From Auanema rhodensis (lineage: Eukaryota > Nematoda > Chromadorea > Rhabditida > Rhabditidae): DNA of 64,000 bases. Every line of letters begins with the position of its first letter. Position 1 is the first letter of the stretch. Where the stretch lies: assembly GCA_964057225.1 (NCBI GenBank), contig OZ059894.1, forward strand, positions 6,479,131-6,543,130, in the 5' to 3' direction. Positions 1 to 17,700 of the stretch are shown piece after piece. The position numbers and the translations under genes are program-made. The notes below the pieces were generated by a model that made no database searches, was not told where the DNA came from, and saw only the letters and a list, made by a program, of their open reading frames with translations.

Positions 1-1392
1 AACAGTTTATGAAGGAGAGTTTCTTTAACTTCCCATACGTACACAATCTGTAGTGATCTTCGTCCGACAATGAGATTGTGTCGGCTATTTCAAGTTCAGT
101 CAGCTGATTACAGAACCCCAGAGCTGTGTATTCTCTGATGTTGGTGCATTTTTTTATTGAAAGTGCTTTTAACTGGGGGAGGCATGAAAGAATTAGGTGC
201 AAACAAGTTTCTGTTAAGCCAGGAAGACTCTGAAAATAGATTTTGCTTTTCACCCTTTCGCGCAAGCTCACCATAAGTCGTAACTCTGTTACTTGTGACA
301 GCTTCATCAAGGGATCGTATTCAAATTGAATTTGATCGTGAAACCCGAGATGAAAGCATCTTAAGTTGGGTAAATTTCCAAGTGATTCCATTATACCTTC
401 TGTTAAAGCGGGTATTGGTGCCAAGTGGAGGATTTGCATTTTTTCTTGCTTCTGAATCAGTCTTTGAAATGTGTCTGCCGGTATTCGATGAGCACCACTA
501 ATGCTTAACTCTCTAAATAGCAGTGGTCAACTTTCGCAGAGTTCAAAGTTAAATTTCGTACTCTAACTGAGGTGGAATCTCGTCAAGCCTGTCTAACATA
601 AACATCGCGGATCTCAGATTAAGTCTTTTTAATTTTTTCATCCTCTTGAAGAAAGACTGGATCTGAAATATTGATGATGATCTGTTTGTATTACCTACTG
701 ATTTATGGATTTTATTTATTTATTCATTCGCTTATGAAGAATATCCAGTACTGAATTGTAGTTAAGGTAGTAAATTGAACATGAATGTGTTCGTGACAAT
801 ATTATCTTACCTTTCTTCCATTCTCTATATCCACCCATGATGTTTCTTCCAACGATAATTCTTCTAATTGATCAGCAACCCTCTCTAAAAGTGGTTCCAG
901 ATCAGCATTCAATATTACTGCTCCAAAGTCGATTACGCGAAGTTTATGACAATTTCTATTAATTGAATAGTGAAATATTCAATGTCCACGCACTTACTCT
1001 GCAATACAATCAATAACAGGTTGTGAAATCTTAAGCCAACGGTGTCCAAATGTTATTTCTCTAACATATTTCCCACATCTTTCAATAATTCCGAGAACGG
1101 TGGGCACAAAGTTTAAGCTTTCCTGAGACACTGCTTTCATTATGGAACTAATTATTGAGAAACCTGCGGATAATACTCGGTTGAAGATGTTGTTAAAAAT
1201 TTGGAAATATCCAAGAGAGTAGTATCGGAAAATGTAGAACGAAGCTAAACATATGCTAACAAAACTATTGAGTATTCTGCATACCTGAAGAACGGCATAC
1301 CAAGCTCTACATACTTGCTCGAGTTTAACTCTGTCGGTGAAATCAAGATGAAGAAATATCTGTTGCAAGCAATCTCTGTTAAGAACATCCAT
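1..1392 (-). CDS. F-box/leucine-rich-repeat protein, 3' end beyond the window
   Basis: Likely substrate-recognition subunit of an SCF (Skp1-Cullin-F-box) ubiquitin ligase; this role comes from the family. Exons read as complement of 1285-1392, 998-1122, 811-955, 562-662 and <1-512, with introns of 162, 42, 148 and 49 bp that keep one frame. The start at 1392 (MDVLNRDCLQQIF) opens directly into an F-box: DCLQQIFLHLDFTDRVKLEQ, then VCRAWYAVLQ. LRR-like segments follow, including ERCGKYVREITF, NCHKLRVIDFG, QLEELSLEET, MKKLKRLNLRS, LPNLRCFHLG, LPQLKALSIKKC and CNQLTELEIAD. The reading frame is still open at base 1. An alternative start at 1425 adds 11 residues. The 162-bp first intron is open in frame, so retention is possible, but its translation does not look like the family. 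The substrate and the exact FBXL subfamily are not recognised. It is divergent from the gene at 2331. Confidence 0.8.
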
Positions 1393-2330
1393 CACGGTGC
1401 ATTTGTTTCTAAATGTCAAAAACATTAATTCTATGTTAGTGGTAGAAAAAGAAAAGAAAACTAATCATTCCTTTCATTCCTATTTATGGAATTGAAAATG
1501 ATTTATAAGAAAAGAACAAAGACACTTTCAAGACAGTAGCAAAAATGACTGTTGTATTTATTCTAGTGTGAAAGAGAGAAAATCGGTAGTGATATGAAAA
1601 CATCTCCATTTTTCTTAGACTCCTGGTAAGATCAAAATATTTGAGTGTCCAGCCTCTAGACAGCTTGATGTTGTACGGTCACAACAAATCTCTTGAAGCT
1701 CAAAACATACACAGGATTTTGAGCTGGATACTGTTCAGTCATATGATTTGGTAAGAAAGAGGAAAACGAGAAGCACTAAAAGATGTAATCGGCAATGGCA
1801 AATATATTAATGTGCAGCCGATTGTTAGCTGGTGCATCCTGGGTTGTTGTAAAGTTCTTCCCTCTTGCGATATCTTTGATATTGTGGGGTACTCTGAAGA
1901 AACTTAAGCAGCTGATCAGAGCTCGTGGATGAGATAATACTTAATCACGAGCCAAGGTTAGGCCACTTGGCCAAATGTTATTTTTAATAACCTGAAGATC
2001 TAATTAAATGTTGTGAAATAGTTCGATCATCAATAAATAACGCAATTAAAAGCTCAACTGGAAAATTCGATATATATATAATGTATAGGAGAAAAGTAGC
2101 CGAGTTATGTTCAATGAGATATAAGATTAAGCTGTGCTGGTGTATAAATATAAAACATTTGAAAGGTTTGCGCCAAGCGGGTTCAATTTATAAAGAGGGA
2201 TAGAGAGCTAGGTGAGAGAAGTGGACCGAGTTTTGTGCATTGACTGTGGGGGGAGTGGCACTTGTCTATCTTAGCTGTCACACTGTATATCCTATGTTAG
2301 CCTAATACACAAGCATTCTCTTTTAAGCAG
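1393..2330. other. Intergenic/5' region between F-box gene and ACBD3-like gene
   Basis: No supported gene. The missing 5' exons of the ACBD3-like gene should lie here or further left, but I found no acyl-CoA-binding-domain coding. A short stretch at 1825-1920 (-) translates to a coding-like peptide (FLQSTPQYQRYRKREELY), and the plus strand is also open there (1810-1932). Neither is assigned. Confidence 0.5.
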
Positions 2331-3955
2331 GCAGCCTTAATTCGTCAGCTTCAAGACCAGCATTACCAACAATACATGGCTCAAGTGAGGAAAATAATAA
2401 TATGATCAATAGAAGTTATCGTTTTTACAGGTTTACGCACAACAAGCAGAGGCAGCTAAGCCTGAATCAGAGAAGAAAGCAGCTGAGTCTGAAGAAGAAC
2501 AGCGACGACGTGATGATGACAGTGATGTGACTGACGAGGAACCTGGTGATGATCTGCCTTGTGAGTTTGTCCATTTGTTTTTTCCACTTCTGACTATTAT
2601 GAAACCGGGATCGTGGATCATATCTGATGCTGAGCACTATCTAGAATTAGTTTTCTAAAACATACAAGTGCGTCGTCACCTGACCTCTAATGATCTATTT
2701 TCCGCTTATACTAGCACGCTGATTTATTTTGGCTACTCAATGTTATTTCATTATTTAAGTGGAATATGCCATTTAAAAGCTTCATCCTTTCTCACATCTT
2801 TTATTTTTTTAAAGTATCGTCAATACATGCTCAAATGGGACTCTTCTGTCATTGTAGGTTTAAAAGCTTATAATGCTTTAACTTTTTGGATAATTGTTGG
2901 CAATGCATCTCCGTATTGCTGTCGTGTTGTGATTTCCCACTTTGGGACTGTATGTCTCATTGACCGAAACTCTTTCAAAATTTGAAGCTTGTTATGTAAG
3001 TTGTGCTATCTATGAGAAGTTATGAGAAGTAAGGTTAGGAACTTGCCTGGCTTCCTGCGCCGCCTTTTGTATTGTTTATATTATTAATGTTTTGTAATGT
3101 TATCATGTGTGCGTAGAAATCGCTATAACAGCTTTTTATTTCCAATTGGATAATTTTTATATTTTCTAATTACCAGGTTAATGCAAGATAGCAAGTTATA
3201 ACAAAAGTTATGCTCGCATGTTCATTGTTTTTTTACTTGCACATTTGATATGATGTTTGAAACCTATTATTTCAGCAAATCCCGCAATCGCTCCAGCTTC
3301 TTTGTGGAACCGCTCAGACATAATTGAGTTCAAAAACCAAATCAAAAAAGAAGACAGCCAGGGTATCTTGAAAGTTGGACATGGGGAAACTGTCACGGTA
3401 AACTTTGTTTCATTATCTCACTGTAATTCTTCATGATTCAAGATAAGAGTACCTACACATGAGGATGGGACTTGTTTATTCTGGGAATTCGCCACTGATC
3501 ATTATGATATAGGGTTTGGAGTTTACTTTGAATGGACTATAGCCGATAGTAATCAGGTATATACTAACAAATAGAAACCTCTATGCTAAGTTCTTATTTT
3601 AACAGGTATCAATTCATGTTAGTGAATCTGACGAGGAAGAGGATTATGAAGAAGGGATTCCCGAAGAAGGACAGCAGAACACTGTTCCAGGTGATGTAGA
3701 GTCTGGAACCCCCTCTAGACGAGCACGTGACCCAAGCAAGCCGCGGTTAGACGAAATCATTCCTGTATACAGAAGAGATTGCCACGAGGAGGTTCGTTTA
3801 TTTTATAAGAAACAAAACTTGATATTTATGGTTATCAGGTTTATGCCGGAAGTCATGTTTATCCAGGACGAGGTGTCTACCTTTTAAAGTTCGATAATTC
3901 TTTCTCTTTATGGAGATCAAAAACTTTATATTATCGTGTGTACTACAGTAAGTAA
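2331..3955 (+). CDS. ACBD3: ACBD3/GCP60-like Golgi protein (GOLD domain), 5' end not located
   Basis: Golgi scaffold related to ACBD3/GCP60, which in animals binds giantin and PI4KB through its C-terminal GOLD domain. Exons: 2331-2384, 2431-2560, 3276-3397, 3443-3556, 3606-3791 and 3839-3955 (stop TAA 3953-3955), 240 residues in a continuous frame. The first exon carries the family's Q-rich segment ([16 protein letters not shown]) and the second an acidic/charged linker. The GOLD domain starts at about [14 protein letters not shown] and includes [36 protein letters not shown] and, at the end, [20 protein letters not shown] and LYYRVYYSK. An acidic insert ([15 protein letters not shown]) sits inside GOLD, as in ACBD3. 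An acceptor (AAGCAG) precedes 2331, so there must be upstream exons, but no acyl-CoA-binding domain is visible. Intron 2 is long (715 bp); the open frame inside it is probably chance. Convergent with the kinase gene. Confidence 0.85.
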
Positions 3956-4913
3956 GATTTATCAATTCCTAACTTTTTTGCCCTATCTAATTTATTACTT
4001 CTAAAAACACCAGTTTGTATATTCGACTGAATTGCATTCTGTTGTCATCAAGATGGTTGCTACCATATCCATCTTTTTTAAAACATTGCATGGTTTTAAT
4101 AATATTAAATTATTATGGGATTTATACGATGAAGTAGGCGAAACCACTTGGTTGACGCGATTTTATTAAACTTTTAAAATATATTCCTGGGTAATTATTG
4201 TCCGAACTATACGAATTTTAATGTTTATTAAGTATTATTTTCCCCCCTTTTTAAAATTATACCGTGATCTATTTTTCATTGTGATTTATACTAATATGTT
4301 ATATAAAACGTTTTATTCTAATAGTATATTTATATATTTATACCAACAGTGAGCAAGAATAATTCGTGAATACTTTCATATAATGCTTTTATGACTATTT
4401 AAATGTTGAGGCGCCGAATCATTTTGGTCCAATTAGGATTGACAAATATAAGTGCCAAAAACAAGGCAAATATGGATAACTTGCTGTTTTTATAGAGAAA
4501 ATACGTTTTACAAAGTGACTTTGACATTTAAATCCATTCTTGGAATATTTTGAATCTGGACTAGATAGAACATCTCCTTAGAAAGTATTGGTTTGTGACA
4601 AATGAAGGACCAGAGATATTATTGAGGACGTGACTATGATTTAGAAATATAAATAATTAACATTTTTTGCTGTAAAAAATGCCTAATATAAGGCCACAGA
4701 GCACCATGAACGGTAAGAACAACACAGTCATTTAATGATTGATAGAAATCCTGCATTTGAAATTTTGCTATTAACAACCTGGAGACGTAAATACATCGTT
4801 TAAAAGGAGCAATATTGACAGTCCGTATAGTGAAATTGGGTAATGTGTTGTGAAAATGTTGATTTCCCAGAGATGGAAAAATGAAAAGAATTACAGAACG
4901 AAGACTTGTTTGA
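3956..4913. other. Intergenic, convergent gene ends
   Basis: AT-rich DNA between the 3' ends of the ACBD3-like gene (+) and the kinase gene (-). It should hold both 3' UTRs. An open minus-strand frame at 4634-5020 overlaps the possible last kinase exon in another frame and has no recognisable domain. Confidence 0.5.
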
Positions 4914-8485
<3,572 letters not shown>

Positions 8486-11400
8486 TATCGGCGCATATCT
8501 TGAAATATTTGTATTGTATTACATAGAGAAACAAATTAGATTGAAAATAATATGAATAGAAGCATAATTATAATAAAAGATGTATAAAAATATGAAGTAG
8601 AATATACTGTCATAAATTTGTCAATAATATAAATACATATATACGGAAACAAATAAGTTGGAAAAAAATAAAATTGAGATATAGAATGCGTAACAAACTG
8701 TGGCAGGAATTTATCAATATAATGGTAAATTAATGTACATTTAGTTAGAATAATCTTATAATAATAAATAAAAAACAAAAAAAAAGTGAAATAAAAAACG
8801 CCCAACCGTTTTCTGCTTATGCTTGCGATTAAATGAGATTTTGGTCTAATGCAACGTGATTTTACGTCAAAAGCATGCAAATTTAGCTCATTGTGACATG
8901 TAACAATGGGTTAGTAGTCATAGTGTTTACCTATATGTTGTCGAAAAATAAACATTGAATTGATTTTTTTTGATAGGTATTATTACATTACTCTCGTTGA
9001 GATTTATTCTTTCACTATTCTTAAAATTTTAGTTCAAGCCCCAGGGGAAAGCCTGAGGGCGCGAAGGAGAATAGGCTGAATAGATTCAATTGGTTAGCCG
9101 CTCTTACTACTAGCCGTCATCTAATCGACCAAAAGAAAAGGAACTACATTTCGCGTATTTGGCTCATCTGTTAAGCGATAGAATAGAAAAAGCTGGAGAA
9201 TGCAAAGAAATGATCACCACATGAATCTTGCAAGTTTAATTCATAAGCTATCTTCGAGAGAAGAAGGAAGTGTGCCGTATTTACCATATGAAACTTTTCT
9301 CAAGCACTGAAAGTTCCGAAAGAGTTCAAGAAAATATAAGAAAAGGAAACATGTTTTGAACCAACATCAATTCTTATAGGGAAACGTTCCAGAAAGTTTG
9401 TTGATGGAAAACTATTCATGAAATTGATGGAAATGAAGAGTTTTTGATGTTTATGAATACAAAAAAGTTCGGAACGCTAGATGATTTTATGAAAGTTTGG
9501 ATGCAAGTTGATGAGGATGAACATTCATCTGCTTAACTTCGGATGATACAACTTTAGAGGGTCACAGCCAAGATGGCACAAGGAAGTAACAAACACAACA
9601 TTTTTTCAAATATATACAAATGTATGTGTTTGGTTTATATTTTATTTAAAAATAGTAATGGTTTACTAATGAAAATAACCAAATTAGATGCTTCATTGAA
9701 TTAAAAAAAAGGATTGGGCCTCATCAGCTAAAAACATTGAGATTTGATAATTTGATTTCAATTAGTAGATGATCAAGCTAACTTACCGTTAATGTAACAC
9801 TGTTTTGCTGACGTTTTATCTACACCTGATTGAAGACATTACTGAGAAAAAATATGATATAGAAAGGAAAATAAAGCATAATAAATGGAGATCATATGAA
9901 TATGTGGGAACAATTTGAACCAGTAGAGAATATTTCGAATAATCTGAACGTAGATAAGGCTTGGATAAAATGGCCAAATGGGAATTAACAGAGCAAGAAG
10001 AACAATGTGTGGTACCAAAGCATGTAGTAGCAAAGGCGAGTGAAGAGAAGAGAAAGACGAAACAGAGAACCAAGGACAAGCCATAATATGGGAAAGGTTT
10101 GAGCTGCCAGACGATAGAAAGTCAAAACGGAATTTTGGAAAAGAGAAAGAGAGACGAAAAGATTGAAAAGAAATAAAAGAAGAAGAAAGAAGAAGAAAGA
10201 AAGAGCCGGACGGCGACCAATGATGTTGAGCTAAGGCTACTGAAAATCGTCTCTTGGGATCAGCAGACTGAAAGCAGCCTAGACTTGCTATTGAAACATT
10301 AACTCAAGATTGAGGTAGCTGAGATTGGAGGTGAAATAACAAGACTCAATAAAAATGATGATACGAGGTAGTGATTGAGTAGTAAAAAAGATATACTGAA
10401 AATGAACAAGAAAAAACATGAAAGATGGATATATAATTTTTCATGCTATTTTTATATTTGAAGGGTATTCCTCTTTTTTGGTTAATAAAAGAAACAAAAA
10501 AACTTTGATTATTCTCTTCAGATAATAAAAAAAAATATTAATTGAAGCAATGTTGATATAACCAAAATTTCTTTAAAGGCAATAAAACTTGGGTTTGGTT
10601 GGTTGCAATTGAGATTTAGAGAACAAAACAAGCTGGATTAACATCTTCAACTTGAATCAGAAACTAAAAAAAATAAAAATAAGTGTAACAAAGCAAAGTT
10701 TTAATGCATGCCTGATTACAACTTTAGTGGAAAAGCTATGTATAAGTTCCCTTGTCCTCTAGTTGTCAGTATTGAGATGTCAAAATTTGTAAAATAATAG
10801 AAAGGTCTAATTACTTTTGCATTTTGCTAAGATAGCAGAATCAAACGGATTGCCAGGAAGAAAAAAACTTTTGATCGGCTTTTTCAATCTTTTCTTCTAT
10901 TTCACATTCTTAGAATAGGATTGATAGGGAAGACGTAAGTAGAAGTAGACTAAAAGTACGTTTTTGGGAAAAAGTAAGATTGTTCTCTATTCCATTTATA
11001 GAAATCCAATTCGTTTTCATATAAATTAGAGCATTTTTTGAAATATAAAGTTAACAAAGCTTTTTTTCTCTGTTTCTTGAACAACTTTTCTGGATAAATT
11101 CAGTTATCATAACAAAAAAAGAGGGAATTAAACAGAAAAGCGATAACATTAACATGAAAATCAAGACACTGAGCTAATTGAAAGAGCAAAGCTAATAAAC
11201 TGCTGTGAAATGAGTCAGAGTATACGAGTCTGAGGATGTGAGAGAATCGGTTGTTCCGAATAGCACAATGGGTGAACAAGTCAGATCAGGAAGACGAAGT
11301 GGACTTATTCAAGTGGACCTACATCTCCGTTTTCTATATACATCTCTCTTCCTCCATCTATTCTCTTTAGCTTTATCGTGTTCTGCCTTTATCTTTATCG

Positions 11401-14400
11401 TTTACTCTTTGACCCGTTCCCTCGGGCTATATATGGCTCATAAATAAAGGATTGTGTCTTATGTACAAAGAATAGTATTCAAATATAGCCGGTTTGCATA
11501 GTCACTTAACTTATTTTTATAGCTTTAGATAGCTTAATATCTGATTGAAACTTATTTTCTTCTTTTCTACGAAAATTTCTTTTTCATTCTGGTCTGTCAC
11601 CTCCACGTTTTTCTTCAACTCTCTTTCTCACACTTTTACTTTTATATTTTTTCAGCTTTATTTCTTATCAAAAATCGAGAAGATGTGAAGGAGCAACACA
11701 ATGAATCAGAAGCATAGGAATTGAAGTAAAAGGCACTAGCCCAAACCAGATTTATTGGTACCATATTTGGCGAAAACAGGCTTTCTAAATATTGCGCTGC
11801 TTTTGGACCATCCGTCATTGGCTGCGCTCAATAAAACTGCTGGCAGACAATTTGCAGACATTTGATGCTGCCATATGACAATACTGTTTTTCTTCTATTT
11901 TCGGCATAGTAGCCAAGAGAAACAATGAAGGTTTCTTGGGAAGCATAGCTTTATTCTTTTACTACACTTTGGCAAAGTTGCATGGCAGTAATCGTGCGCC
12001 GACGGCGATAGATTCACAAGTATAATCCGGCGTCGGGCACGGAATGTAGTCCAGACATCATTCTCTTCTGGTCGAAAAACGTTTCGCTCTAGCCAAAATC
12101 ATGTTATCGGCTCATTTGGGTTTCCTAAAAGGAGAATGTTCGCACCTCTTCTGAACAATATAATCAAGACCTAATTTGAAATGCGAACTTGAAATCTTAT
12201 TATCTGAAATACGTTATGCACTAGACCATTAATAGTGCTATTTTTGTTCAATATTTGAGTAAAAACTTTTCTTCTGATGCCTGATTGGAGCGTCTAATTT
12301 TTTTTTGAAATGGAACGGAAAACAATAGGAAAAATCGTGGGCTCGTTATAGGAGAAAGCTGAGATTTAAACACCGGCAGTCAGAAGAAGGTAAGAAGACG
12401 CTTTGTCACTGTTTTCACCAAACTATATAAACCAGGTAAGTTAACTTCAAAAAAATTAAAAAACCGAATGGAAAGGTTTTTGTTATCCGAATGACGGATG
12501 AGTTGGTGCAGATAAGTTGACAGACGACGAAAAGAGAGTCAACATTCAGAAAGTGAGAGAAAAGAAAAAAGAGGGTAAATGTGAGAGGGGTACGAACCAA
12601 TGAAAAAACATTACAATGGTCCCTTTAAGTAGCAAAAGGACTTGTATGTCAGACTGGAGCTTGAAACCGAAAAAACAAACTTCTATTCCGAAAGTGGATT
12701 CTCGTTGACGAAACGTTAAGAGCTTAAACAGCGGTAAATCAACAATAAACAATCAGAAATGAATGTTAGAATTTACGATAATATTCTATTTAAAGACAGA
12801 GAAAAGAAACCAATATGTAAGCTGATACTAATGTGATAGAACATGAAAGGAGTTGTATCATCTGAGCCAGATTGTGTCAAGCTCAATGCGGAGCATGTGA
12901 ATTGTGAAAACCTGAAGTTCATCGAGGCCAACTTCCGTTATCACCAAATGGCATACGGAGGTAAAAGCTGAGACGACGCCGAATGAAAGTTCATGCATCG
13001 AATTTTCGAGAACAAAAAGTTCAACGATTGAATTAGGAACAATAAGGACAAATCAAAATAAATTATACAATAGAAAACAAAAGTCTTCTTCGTTTTTTTC
13101 TCTTTTAAATATTATGGGATTCAATATTGTAGCTCAATGAGCATTTTTTCAGTTTTCAGGCTCAACTATTCAAAGTTGAAGGTGTTTGAGGGAAGAAGAA
13201 AAGGAACTAACTTTGCTTTTTTTTTCGAAGAAAAACAACAAAAATACTGATTTTAGCTCAATGGATTTTCGATTTAGATAAGCGTTTTATAAAAGTAGCA
13301 AATGCTGATAAATGCTATTGAGAATAAGAAGTTTGTGATGTTTAAAGTATAATAATATCAATAAAAATGTATTGAACTCCATGGAACCAATAAAATTTGT
13401 AGAGGAACTTTCTTCGGATGTGTGTATATGCTCAATCTCACATATAATGCTCAACTTGACCAGACTAGTAAACATGAAACCATGTAACGCTAGAGTAGAC
13501 TGCTTGAGGAGATTGGAGACCAGTAAGAGGAATAGAATAGACGGCTTGATGGGCAGAGGGAAATGCTCAAAGGCTAGTTCGAAAGAAGGATTAAACATGC
13601 ATATACGGAGAAGTTTGATGATGATAGTTTGATCACAAGATGTCAAACAAACCAGAAGCTAGATACATAGCTGTTCAAAATTGAAGATTTCAATGTTTAT
13701 GTATCCAGATAATCATTAGATGAAAAACAATTTGAATCAGAGTTCAAAATTGAAAAATATTCTGAGAAAAATTGATGCATCTTCCTATGTAATATCACAC
13801 ATAAATTCTCTAGTTTTATACATATAAATATGTCAGCCTAATGATGGAACATAATGAAAGAAATTGAAAAAAAATGAAGTAAACGAGTTGAATCATAAAT
13901 GAAAACACCTGAAATAATTTTTTTTCAATAATAGATGGATTTTTGAAAGAATACATACTTTTTTCAAAAATATTCAGTCGATGTTTTCAGATTTAAACAA
14001 TTTTGCAAATTTTTTTTCTCTCTTGGAATAAAGTAAGTTGGAAAAAATACAAAAAAAAACAGCCCAAAATGTTAAAGGAAATGCTGATTATCTCCCTATC
14101 TAAACGAGAGAAAAAACATTTTAAAGATGTGTAGAAGGTTTTTTATGTTTACTGCAGCTTTAAGCTGAATAAAACGGCCGGTAAAGTTTTTTTCGTCTTT
14201 GGTTTAGGCACAATGAAAGGAATTTCAAGTTTCATCACAGTTGTACCTTTAGCTTCATTTTACTGAAATACACTAGTTAGCAGGAACTATCGAAATATGA
14301 TGTGACAAAGTCAGAAAAACGATGATTCATTTTATACAAGCGAGAATGATTGAGAAGAAAATCAAAAATCAGGCTAAGCTTGCCAGTGTTGTGTGCTGTG

Positions 14401-14685
14401 ACTGCAGTAATAAGCTATAACAACTTTCCGATAATATTATATCAGTACTATTTACAGATTCAGAGAAATAATAATCCCTTGTATTCTGCTAGACAAGACT
14501 TCAATTTGACATCACGGGTATGAATTGGATACGCATGGAGAAAGAAACAACAAAAGACGAAGAACAGATACTAAGTGATGAGGAAAGAAATCAGAAAAAA
14601 GCAAAGAGAAAGAGTTTCAAAGAAAGGCAGATAGAAAGACGGAAATGGAAAAAAGAAGGAATTGGTAAGAAAAGAAAAGATATGA

Positions 14686-14736
14686 AGAGAGAGAGAGATA
14701 GAGAGACATAGAGAGAGAGAGAGAGAGAGAGAGAGT
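14686..14736. repeat. (GA)n simple repeat
   Basis: Interrupted GA dinucleotide run on the plus strand inside a generally purine-rich stretch. The Arg/Glu-rich plus frame and Leu/Ser-rich minus frame across it are by-products. Confidence 0.9.
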
Positions 14737-17700
14737 AAGAGAAAGAGAGAGAGTCTGATCAGGTAACTGTGATTTCGCAATCTCAGTAATGGCTATCTCA
14801 GATCTAAACCAAACAAGGTTTCCAATAATCCTTGGGATTGACTGAGAACAGCTGAAAACGGAACTGGAATGATAGATGGTGAGTGATGAAAGATATATGT
14901 TTAGACGTATTAAGAATAGTGCCAGCTTAGTCATTGAGGGTTGCTTGTTGTGTCGGCTAGTAGCTAATGGAGCCTAGTATAAGAGAATCGATAGCCGAAA
15001 GATGGACAAGAGGGACAGCCATGGGAGACAAGCTAAAAATTGGAGGGCTTTGTACATTCTTTAAAGAGAATAAGAGGGAAAGAGATGGGGAGGGTGTTCG
15101 AAAAAGTGAAGGAAATGGAAACAATAGAAAAATAAGAAAGAAACCTGTAAATGAAAATAAAAAAAAAGAATAACAAAGAAAAAAGGTTGAAGCTAGTAGA
15201 AATAGATTTAAAAACAGTTCAGCCTGGAAGTTGGTCTTCCAACGTGTAACAGATGTACGGAATAGCTAACTAATGAATTGCATGTATTCTCTTTAAAACT
15301 TCGCACAAGCTGGAAAATCATCTGACCATGAGGTTTAAATCTCGAAAATTGATGGATGACGGAGGGAAGTAAGGAGAGCCTAAGTGTTACTTCGAGAAAA
15401 ATGAAGCAGTTCCATGATAAACGTGCAAGATGAAAATTTTTAAACAAAAAATGTTGCAATGTGTGAAAGTTGTAGGGAGAAAGAAATAAGTTTCAAAGGA
15501 GCTAAAGAAGGGAAAGAATAAACTTTGGTATAAATTTTGGTGGTTGAAGTAATAGCTGTCGCTTAGTATGTTTCATTGAGGGAATGAGCTGCTCGTATAG
15601 GCTTTGGCTTGTCATCAATCGGCTTGTCGCATATAAGATATGATATGACGTCACACTAGGAGAAGACCAAGAAATAGTTGATGTGGATATTGCAAGATAT
15701 GACTGATAAGATATTGGTGAAGATGAACGCTTATATGAAAAAGTAAAGTTTGTCAGTTTTAGTTAAGTATATGTACAAAAATGAACTAATTTCATACAAG
15801 AATAATATGTAACTGAGTTACAAGTTATGAACGGCATATCGATCTATGATCGCAAGAATTTTGTCGTAAAATTTTACACCAGCTTAGGTTATTAATCGAC
15901 TGAAGATGAAACTTTGAATTTATCTGCTGAGAGTCATAGTGGATGCTCTAGGAGGAGTAGTCATTGGAAAATTGACTGTTTAGACTGATGTAACAGATTA
16001 ACTTGAACTATGTGAATGAAACTTTTAACGGAAACAAAGTAGATTAACATCATTAAACTCAATGTAATTTGATGCTGTAGTAAACTATAAGTTCAGACTT
16101 AGATGGAGGAGCTGGAATGCAACTTAACTATATCCGTATTTAGTAAAATATTTTGATTGTTGATGGATGAGGAATGTTGGGGAGGATGAAGAATGAACGA
16201 AAGGGCAACATCTGACGTCAAAATAGCTCGAACAGAAAAAAAGAAAGAGAATGAACGAAATTAGATATAAAATACTTTAGCCTGAAACTGAGCAGTTCAA
16301 TTTTCATAAAATTATAAAAAAGAAATCAATTTTTTTTTTCAGAAAATGAGAAAAGCAGCTTAATTTGAACACCATTAATTATATTCAGGATATGGAATAT
16401 AGCAGAAAGAGCAGAAAGGTAGTAAATAAGTAAAAATTACTATTTTTTTGCTTCACAGGAGCACGAGTACTTAGTTTAAAGGCTTGTTAGAAGCTCATTA
16501 ACGCAAAAGAATGGATATACAGTTATATTTTAATAGGAAATAAAAAATTATGAGTATTTTAAAAATATTTTTTTGATGAAAAATTAGTTAGCTACGCAAC
16601 AATTTTCATAATTAGACTTTATAATAGTGTATACTGTATCAAAAGTATACTTAAATTTTTTGAAAATGTCTTTAATTTTCAAAAATATTTCATTATATGT
16701 AGTAATGCAGTAGTGAGAATAGATAGCGGGTTAAAAGGGTTATGTGGTCTACATAGAGAGGACACGGCTGGTGCTGTGACACTTTGGGGTTTAAACTGCG
16801 AAGAAGAACGCTCAAAGTCTTGAACTTGGAAACTATTCATGTAATCCTTCGCCCTTTGTGACCAACCAAAAAATGAATGAGGAACTGAGATTATTTCATG
16901 GAAAATTTGAACAAGAACGTTATAAGTAGTTGGGTAGATAGACAAAAAAGAAAATGATGAGCTTAGAAAGGAAAAAAATTGAAAAAATGGGGATGAATTA
17001 TGTGTCAAAGTTGTGACATTCTGAACTCAAAAGCTGTCTGTCTGCAATGCACAGAAGAACTAAAAATGTCAGAAAGAACTATTTGACATAAGACAGAATA
17101 TATGTCATTTTCATGAATATACATATTGATTGAGTTAACTATTCGCATGTTATTTAGCAATATACATATACATATATTTCTTTAAACAATTTACAGCAAA
17201 CATTATAAGTTAGATGAGAAAAATGAAAAATATTGCTCACAGTTATGAAGACATGTCAGGAATAGCTTTGGAGACTGCTGCTCTAGACAATACTCCTCCT
17301 TAACACGACATTACGTGGAACATATGGACAGATGTTGTAAACATGATTGGATTGTACATGCTTTACATGGTAATGCTAGGGGATATGATGATCAGAGCAG
17401 CAAGTACATGGATAATATGGGCTAATCCAACCTGCCCGCTGATTATTATCCCTAATTGGACATGTTTTGCCAGCAGTTATCCACAAAACGGATCAAGATT
17501 TGCCGGCACACGGGTCGGAGAATCTTAAAGTGCCATCTTATAATACAAAAATAGTGGATGGAAAGGTTATATTACTAATAGTATACTGCAATATGACAGC
17601 AATTGAGACATATTATGCATATGCTTTCTTACGAATACATCTTAGCATATCCCTGAACCTTTCTAAGACTTTCTATTCACAGATATTTCTATGGTAACTA

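Noticed and set aside
295-501. 68-residue plus-strand open frame
   Set aside because: It is antisense to the long LRR exon of the F-box gene, whose minus frame carries the repeat pattern.
2668-2985. 105-residue plus-strand open frame
   Set aside because: It lies wholly inside the 715-bp intron 2 of the ACBD3-like gene and shows no domain or splice support.
14520-14934. Arg/Glu-rich plus and Leu/Ser-rich minus frames
   Set aside because: Both are translations of a GA-rich simple-sequence region.
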